Shown here: in pieces, positions 7,292 to 11,827 of the stretch
Numbering within the stretch: the first letter of the stretch is position 1
Layout of the letters: every line of letters starts with the position of its first letter
Source: JAAYBT01 sp964404395
Lineage (GTDB): Bacteria > Bacillota > Clostridia > Acetivibrionales > DTU013
Direction: 5' to 3'
Length of the DNA: 11,827 bases
NCBI GenBank assembly: GCA_964404395.1
Contig: CAYOKA010000068.1
Coordinates: forward strand, 1 to 11,827
The notes under the pieces: generated by a model
Databases searched by the model: none
Told to the model about the DNA's origin: nothing
Seen by the model: only the letters and a program-made list of their open reading frames with translations
Made by a program: the position numbers and the translations under genes

Positions 7292-9109
7292 TTGGAGCAT
7301 ATGATAGGCCATATGATAAAAATCCATTGCGAAGAGGGTTTTAGCGAATTCATGGTGGAATCAGGGACGAATCTGTTGCAGTTTCTCAACGGAAGCGATA
7401 TTTTAGCGGGAGTGGAAAACTATTGCAACGGAAGCGGAACTTGTGGTAAATGCAGAGTAAAGGTCATGGGACAACTATCGGAGCCTTCAGAAAAGGAGAG
7501 GGAGCTTTTGGGGGAATCAGCCCTTGAAAAGGGCTTTCGCCTGGCCTGTTATGTCAATGTCAGCGCAGACATTGATGTTTTTTTGCAAAGCCCGCAGAGC
7601 AAGGCTCAGATTGTAACCGAGGGGAAGCAGATTGATGCCAAACCCGATCCGCTCATTGTAAAAAAATCTATCACATTGAAAGCTCCCAATACAAATGATC
7701 AGGCATCGGATCTGGAAAGACTTGCTGCCGTTGAGCGAGGCATTGTTCTGGATATCGAAGGTATACGTGAAATCTCCGATGTAATGAGGCAGAAGGATTA
7801 TCAAATAACAACTGTAAGGTATAAGGACAAGGTAATAGCGGCTGAGCCGGGGGACACATCCGATAAAATCTATGGAATTGCTGTGGACATAGGAACTACC
7901 ACCGTTGTCGGATATCTGCTGGACTTATTATCGGGACGAAAAATAGATGTATATTCCATTCAAAGCCCACAGAAAAGGTTTGGTGCTGATGTCATTTCAA
8001 GAATAGCCTTTACGATGGAGTCGGATGAAGCTCTTGAACGCATGAATCAAACCATAATTGACAGCATTAATGATATAATTGGGCATTTGGCAGAGAACCG
8101 GCAGATTAGCCGTGAAGATATCTATGCGGCCGCCTTTGTCGGAAACACTACCATGATGCACTTCCTTATCAGATTGCCGGCAAAAAATATTGCGGTTTCA
8201 CCTTTTATCCCGGTCACGACTCAGATGCACGAGTTTAAGGCCTCACAGCTGGGGATAAGGATAAACAGGCATGGTGTCGGTATAGTTTTACCATCTGTTT
8301 CGGCCTACATCGGCGCCGACACGGTTGCTGCCGTTCTGGCAAGCGGCATGTATGAGCAGGAAGACATTTCACTGCTTATGGATATAGGAACAAATGGTGA
8401 AATCGTATTGGGGAACAGTCGAAGGATGTACACCTGTTCAGCAGCTGCGGGACCGGCTTTTGAAGGTGCGAACATCAGGAACGGTGTGGCAGGCATTGCC
8501 GGAGCCATAGATAAGGTCAGGTTTACCCCCATTTTTCAATATACTACGATTAATGATGCGAAGCCCATAGGCATATGTGGGTCGGGAATAGTTGACATAA
8601 TTTCCGAAATGCTTGCCTCGGGAATTATTGATGAAACAGGGAGGATTCCGGATGCTGAGGAGCTTGACGCTTCTGTACCGGAGAAATTGAAGAAAAGGCT
8701 AATAAAGGTTGACGGGTTCAATGCTTTTATTGTTGAAAAAAATATTGCCATTACCCAGAAGGATGTCAGGGAGCTTCAGAACGCCAAGGCTGCTATCGCC
8801 GCAGGTGTCAGGATACTGGTCGCGCAGGCTGGAATCAGGATAGAGGATATTAAAAAGGTTTTTCTGGCCGGTGGCTTCGGGAACTATATCGATATCGAAA
8901 GTGCACTGAATATAGGCTTGCTGCCGAAAGAGCTGCGCGGCAGGATAGAGTCCATCGGAAATGCTGCCGGAATCGGTGCGATTGAGAGCTTAATTTCGGG
9001 GGAACGGTTCGGAAAAGTGCAGGATATTAAAGCGAAAATGGAATATATTGAGCTGTCTGCCTGTGCGGAATTTACAGATGAATATATAGAAAATATGATG
9101 TTTGAATAG
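7292..9109 (+). CDS. Corrinoid-activating ferredoxin/ASKHA protein (RamA/RACE type)
   Basis: A 605-residue reductive activator of corrinoid proteins. This family uses ATP to drive reduction of inactive Co(II) to Co(I), restoring methyltransferase partners. The N-terminal domain (about residues 8-95) is a plant-type [2Fe-2S] ferredoxin with ligands Cys45, Cys51, Cys54 and Cys86 (spacing C-x5-C-x2-C-x31-C). A linker/middle domain follows to about 190. The C-terminal ASKHA ATPase region shows DIGTTTVVGYLLD from Asp199, GNTTMMH from residue 284, DIGTNGEIVLG from residue 364 and AGGFGNYID from residue 526, ending in the typical ELSACAEF. One N-terminal 2Fe-2S domain makes it like bacterial RACE proteins rather than archaeal RamA, which has C-terminal 4Fe-4S clusters. 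The start is read as TTG at 7292 because GGGGG (7278-7282) lies nine bases upstream; ATGs at 7301 and 7313 are alternatives with poor spacing. It is the last gene of the + block. Confidence 0.94.
   Translation: MEHMIGHMIKIHCEEGFSEFMVESGTNLLQFLNGSDILAGVENYCNGSGTCGKCRVKVMGQLSEPSEKERELLGESALEKGFRLACYVNVSADIDVFLQSPQSKAQIVTEGKQIDAKPDPLIVKKSITLKAPNTNDQASDLERLAAVERGIVLDIEGIREISDVMRQKDYQITTVRYKDKVIAAEPGDTSDKIYGIAVDIGTTTVVGYLLDLLSGRKIDVYSIQSPQKRFGADVISRIAFTMESDEALERMNQTIIDSINDIIGHLAENRQISREDIYAAAFVGNTTMMHFLIRLPAKNIAVSPFIPVTTQMHEFKASQLGIRINRHGVGIVLPSVSAYIGADTVAAVLASGMYEQEDISLLMDIGTNGEIVLGNSRRMYTCSAAAGPAFEGANIRNGVAGIAGAIDKVRFTPIFQYTTINDAKPIGICGSGIVDIISEMLASGIIDETGRIPDAEELDASVPEKLKKRLIKVDGFNAFIVEKNIAITQKDVRELQNAKAAIAAGVRILVAQAGIRIEDIKKVFLAGGFGNYIDIESALNIGLLPKELRGRIESIGNAAGIGAIESLISGERFGKVQDIKAKMEYIELSACAEFTDEYIENMMFE
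7298..7321 (+). repeat. 12-bp tandem duplication at the activator start
   Basis: Two copies of CATATGATA begin at 7298 and 7310, a period of 12 bases, and encode His-Met-Ile-Gly followed by His-Met-Ile-Lys. Each copy holds an in-frame ATG (7301 and 7313) just after the TTG start at 7292. It looks like a small in-frame tandem duplication and makes the exact translation start ambiguous. Confidence 0.6.
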
Positions 9110-9124
9110 GACGCGCTATTTTTT
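9105..9124 (+). terminator. Weak candidate intrinsic terminator over the facing stop codons
   Basis: AATAG (9105-9109) can pair with CTATT (9116-9120) across a six-base loop, followed by a run of six T (9119-9124). The two arms contain the TAG of the activator gene and, on the other strand, the TAG of the regulator gene. The stem is only five pairs with one G-C, so termination would be weak at best. The T-run suits the + strand transcript only. Confidence 0.3.
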
Positions 9125-10411
9125 GCCTCTGGATTCCCGATAACGTCCGGGGGTCATCCCTGTGATTTTCTTAAAGACCTTGCTAAAGTAACTCTGGTCT
9201 TCATAACCAACTAAATTGGACACCTCAACGAGGGGTAATGATTTATCCTTTAACAGGCCTTTAGCCGCATCAATTCTTACTTTATTCAGATAGTTGCTGA
9301 AGCTGTAGCCCATACCATCATTAAAAACCTTGCTGAAGTATGATGCGCTGAGAAAGACATGTGAAGCAACATCCTCCAAGCTTATCTTTTTCATATAATT
9401 GTGCTTGATATAATCAATCGCTTTATATATCACATCTATATGTCTATTATCCTTCAGATTAAATACGCAATCCGTGAATCTGGCCAAAATGCCTGATAGC
9501 CAGTAGGTCAAATCATCTACGGACTGAAAGTCATTAATTTTGTTGAGAAATCCATAGTTCATACCAAAGATCTGTTCCACGTCAGCGCCGCCTTCGACTG
9601 CAGCACGTGAAAGAAGGACGATCAATTCAAGCACATGCGATTTTATAAGCTCAAAGTTTCCGTTTGATGAAAAAAAGATGTAGCCCAATATCTCATTGAG
9701 GATTCTTTGTGAAGCAATCTTATCCCCTTGGGATACGGTCATTAACAGCTCCCTTTCCTTTTCAATAGGGTATCCTGCCGGACCGGCTTCATCTCCTCCC
9801 ATGGTATTAATAAACTCCAGGTATTTGGATATATTTAATATCTGTTGCCCGTCTTCCGGAGCTTGCTCGATTTTTTCCTGCTCGCTGCCGGTAATACTTG
9901 ATGTGACGATATATAGAAGCTCTGATAGGCTGTTCACCCTTTCAGGCTTGAATATGGGAATTTCCTTGATACGCTTTCTGACTGAATTCACCGTTTTAGG
10001 TTTTATTCTATCTGGGTTTATGATGTCAAAAAGCAGGAATTCATCCGGATCCATCATAAGTGCGGGACCGCCTATCATGGCACCGCTCATTGCTCCTTTA
10101 TTCATTAGCGAAGATGCCCAGTACACAAGACCCAGAGAGCAGAAATAAATATACCTGCCTCCAAATCTTTCCGCCTGGTAGGCACCGTAAAGATGTGTAT
10201 TCTGACAGTTGCTATCATTGGCTTTGTTCAGCCCAAGTTCCCTGCAAAGGTTGCAGATACTGTTTTGGGTATTCGCCGCATATAATAATTCGCCATGTAA
10301 GTCTATGACCATGCAGCCGGTTTCTACTGAATTTGCGTAATCATTACAGCATTTTACTGCTTTGTATAAATCAAATCCCAAATCATTAACAAGGTTTGCT
10401 TCAACTTCCAT
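9116..10411 (-). CDS. PocR-domain AraC-family transcriptional regulator
   Basis: A 431-residue regulator. The N-terminal region (about residues 8-165) resembles the PocR sensory domain, proposed in published domain analysis to sense small organic molecules and named after the activator of Salmonella propanediol/cobalamin genes. It has cysteines at 53, 56, 69 and 91 (SICNLC, SNCQN, FCSLGL), which may bind a metal or Fe-S cluster, and a GAMSGAMIGGP loop. A helical middle section follows. Residues 332-431 form an AraC/XylS DNA-binding domain with two helix-turn-helix units (ISLEDVASHVFLSASYFSKVF and VEVSNLVGYEDQSYFSKVF, then KKITGMTPGRYR). It converges on the corrinoid operon, its stop six bases from the activator's, and is divergent from the MATE gene. 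GAGGT lies nine bases before the ATG. It probably activates the corrinoid operon, the transporter or both in response to substrate (inference). Confidence 0.92.
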   Translation of the reverse strand: MEVEANLVNDLGFDLYKAVKCCNDYANSVETGCMVIDLHGELLYAANTQNSICNLCRELGLNKANDSNCQNTHLYGAYQAERFGGRYIYFCSLGLVYWASSLMNKGAMSGAMIGGPALMMDPDEFLLFDIINPDRIKPKTVNSVRKRIKEIPIFKPERVNSLSELLYIVTSSITGSEQEKIEQAPEDGQQILNISKYLEFINTMGGDEAGPAGYPIEKERELLMTVSQGDKIASQRILNEILGYIFFSSNGNFELIKSHVLELIVLLSRAAVEGGADVEQIFGMNYGFLNKINDFQSVDDLTYWLSGILARFTDCVFNLKDNRHIDVIYKAIDYIKHNYMKKISLEDVASHVFLSASYFSKVFNDGMGYSFSNYLNKVRIDAAKGLLKDKSLPLVEVSNLVGYEDQSYFSKVFKKITGMTPGRYRESRGKK

Positions 10412-10441
10412 TGATAGTCTACCTCTATAAGCTAATATTTA

Positions 10442-10453
10442 TCACTACCCCTA
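10442..10453 (+). promoter_or_regulatory. Candidate operator box 1 (TCACTACCCCTA)
   Basis: This 12-base box matches the second at 10492-10503 in 11 of 12 positions, in the same orientation and exactly 50 bp apart (about five helix turns). Box 1 abuts the -10 element of the regulator's own promoter on its start-site side, where bound protein would be expected to repress. Direct repeats are common AraC-family sites; assignment to the neighbouring regulator is inference. Confidence 0.45.
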
Positions 10454-10459
10454 ATTATA
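10454..10459 (-). promoter_or_regulatory. Candidate -10 element of the regulator promoter
   Basis: On the - strand this reads TATAAT, a perfect -10 consensus, 42 bases before the regulator ATG. No good -35 box lies at 16-18 bases upstream (best match TGCATT at 10476-10481, two of six), which may mean the promoter depends on an activator or is weak. Confidence 0.5.
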
Positions 10460-10485
10460 CCCCATGAAAAGGGTTAATGCATCTA

Positions 10486-10514
10486 TGGACTTCACTGCCC
10501 CTATATGCTAAAAT
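10486..10514 (+). promoter_or_regulatory. Promoter of the MATE gene with extended -10
   Basis: TGGACT (10486-10491, four of six to the -35 consensus) and TAAAAT (10509-10514) are separated by 17 bases, and TGC directly before the -10 makes an extended -10. It lies 39 bases ahead of the MATE start codon, whose ribosome site is GGAGGGG (10541-10547). Operator box 2 falls inside the spacer. Confidence 0.55.
10492..10503 (+). promoter_or_regulatory. Candidate operator box 2 (TCACTGCCCCTA)
   Basis: The second copy of the 12-base box lies between the -35 and -10 elements of the MATE promoter. A protein bound here would be expected to block RNA polymerase, so the transporter may be repressed by the divergent regulator or by an unknown factor (inference). 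Confidence 0.45.
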
Positions 10515-10553
10515 CGTTGAAGACATTAATAAAAGCCTGTGGAGGGGAAGCAA

Positions 10554-11827
10554 ATGAGTCAGTTATCTGCGCCGGGCGGTAAGCTTTTTAGCAGGTTCCG
10601 GCGCACTTTCATTGGTGATCGCACATTCTATAAAACCGTGCTGGCACTTATTGTGCCGCTTATTATACAGAACACGATTTCCAACTTTGTCAACCTGCTC
10701 GACAACATAATGGTGGGGCAGGTAGGGACGATGGAAATGTCAGGGGTTGCAATTACAAACCAGCTCATGTTTGTGTTCAACATATCCATCTTTGGTGGAT
10801 TGGCAGGCGCAGGCATATATGGCGCACAGTTCTATGGCGCAGGCGATAATGAAGGGCTGCGAAGCACATTCCGCTTTAAGCTTTTGATGTCAGCTTTTAC
10901 ACTGGCAGCAGGGGTTATTATCTTTTTGACCGGCGGTGAATCTCTAATCTCTTTGTATCTGACCGGAGAGGGCAGCGCAGCTGATGCAGCGGCTATACTG
11001 TATTCTGGTCGCGAATACTTATTCATTATGCTTTGGGGACTGATGCCATTCGCTATGACTCAGGTTTACAGCAGCTCCTTGCGTGAAACGGGCGAAACAA
11101 TGCTGCCCATGAAGGCAAGTATAGCGGCAGTGCTCACAAATCTCTGCCTTAACTATGTTCTGATATTTGGAAAGCTTGGCCTGCCTGCGCTCGGCGTTGT
11201 TGGTGCTGCTATCGCCACAGTCATTTCCCGCTATGTAGAGCTTACGATTATTGCAATATTCGCTCACCGGCATACCATCAGGTTCCCTTTTATTAAGGGG
11301 ATATATAAGTCACTCAGGATTCCGCGTGATCTTTTTATGAAGATAGCCAAAAAAGGGATGCCTTTGCTGGTCAATGAACTTCTATGGTCGCTGGGAATGA
11401 CTACACTGATGCAGATATTCTCAACAGCAAGCTTGAGTGTTGTTGCCGCACTGAACATATCAAGTACGACAACGAATTTATTTAATGTATTCTTCATAAC
11501 TATGGGTACTGCTGTTGCAGTCATGGCAGGGCAGGCCCTTGGGGCCGGAGATATCGCGCGTGCAAAAAGTGTAGTATGGAAGCTGATATTTTTCAGCGTT
11601 TGCATCTGCTTTGTAATGGGGGGACTGCTGGCAGCCTTGTCGCCTTTTATTCCCCATATCTATAACACCACCGATGAGGTACGCCGGCTGGCGACCCATT
11701 TTATGATTACAAGTGCCGTATTTATGGCGGTAAACGCAACATCCCATTGCTGCTACTTCGCTCTTCGCTCAGGGGGCAAAACCTTTATTACCTTCCTGTT
11801 TGACAGCATGTACATGTGGGTTATAGG
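10554..11827 (+). CDS. MATE-family efflux transporter, 3' end cut by window edge
   Basis: An open frame of 424 codons from ATG 10554 to the window end with no stop, so the gene continues beyond the window. MATE proteins are about 450 residues, so most of it is present. It is an integral membrane exporter that uses a sodium or proton gradient to expel drugs or metabolites. The first membrane segment and loop, VLALIVPLIIQNTISNFVNL then LLDNIMVGQVG, is the MATE hallmark, and the second half repeats it in KKGMPLLVNELLWSLGMTTL with MAGQALGAGD matching the first-half GAQFYGAGD. About eleven hydrophobic segments are visible. The start is supported by GGAGGGG six bases upstream. It is divergent from the PocR-AraC regulator with which it shares a 142-bp control region. 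Its link to the methyl/sugar operon is only positional; an unrelated multidrug exporter is equally possible. Confidence 0.93.
   Translation, partial: MSQLSAPGGKLFSRFRRTFIGDRTFYKTVLALIVPLIIQNTISNFVNLLDNIMVGQVGTMEMSGVAITNQLMFVFNISIFGGLAGAGIYGAQFYGAGDNEGLRSTFRFKLLMSAFTLAAGVIIFLTGGESLISLYLTGEGSAADAAAILYSGREYLFIMLWGLMPFAMTQVYSSSLRETGETMLPMKASIAAVLTNLCLNYVLIFGKLGLPALGVVGAAIATVISRYVELTIIAIFAHRHTIRFPFIKGIYKSLRIPRDLFMKIAKKGMPLLVNELLWSLGMTTLMQIFSTASLSVVAALNISSTTTNLFNVFFITMGTAVAVMAGQALGAGDIARAKSVVWKLIFFSVCICFVMGGLLAALSPFIPHIYNTTDEVRRLATHFMITSAVFMAVNATSHCCYFALRSGGKTFITFLFDSMYMWVI

Noticed and set aside
9696..10148. A 150-codon plus-strand open frame opposite the regulator.
   Set aside because: The minus-strand frame encodes a clear PocR-AraC protein; the opposite frame is low-complexity, resembles nothing I recognise, and has no ribosome site that I could see.
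10457..10476. Imperfect inverted repeat TACCCC...GGGTTA near the regulator promoter as an operator.
   Set aside because: The arms mismatch and are short; the 12-bp direct repeat at 10442/10492 explains the region better.
1..11827. tRNA, rRNA, CRISPR array, insertion sequence, phage genes or cobalamin riboswitch.
   Set aside because: Reading both strands showed no transposase, spaced repeats, or conserved B12-box-like leader; intergenic regions are too short for a cobalamin riboswitch, except possibly in the unseen gap.

Overview
The window looks like a low-to-mid GC Firmicute, most likely an anaerobic Clostridia-type bacterium. The evidence is tight gene spacing, strong GGAGG-type ribosome binding sites, and corrinoid methyl-transfer proteins typical of acetogens and related anaerobes. 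A run of exactly 100 Ns (5842-5941) shows this is a draft, probably metagenomic, scaffold. All identifications come from reading sequence motifs; no database search was run.

Layout. On the + strand, 2-5745 holds five closely packed genes: a UroD-like methyltransferase, a YicI-like GH31 alpha-glycosidase, a second and different UroD-like methyltransferase, a D-ribose pyranase (RbsD) and a ribokinase-type sugar kinase. An AT-rich spacer and the assembly gap follow. After the gap come a corrinoid (B12-binding) protein lacking its N-terminus, a cysteine-rich DUF1638 protein and a RamA-type ferredoxin/ASKHA corrinoid-activating protein, ending at 9109. A PocR-AraC regulator (9116-10411, - strand) converges on this block, six bases from its end. 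It is divergent from a MATE-family transporter gene that runs off the right edge.

How the genes may work together. Corrinoid protein, UroD-like methyltransferases and reductive activator form the core of a corrinoid-dependent methyltransferase system: one enzyme moves a methyl group from a substrate to Co(I), another moves it to an acceptor, and the activator rescues accidentally oxidised Co(II). The unusual part is the interleaving with three sugar genes. My inference is that the locus takes apart an O-methylated sugar, glycoside or nucleoside: the glycosidase releases the sugar, the corrinoid system removes the methyl group, and RbsD plus kinase feed a pentose into metabolism. The actual substrate cannot be read from the sequence. 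No methyl-tetrahydrofolate methyltransferase of the usual kind and no sugar importer are visible, so the system probably extends left of the window or uses genes elsewhere.

Regulation. The 142-bp region between regulator and transporter has promoter-like elements on both strands and two near-identical 12-bp boxes (TCACTRCCCCTA) exactly 50 bp apart, a good candidate operator for the AraC-type regulator.
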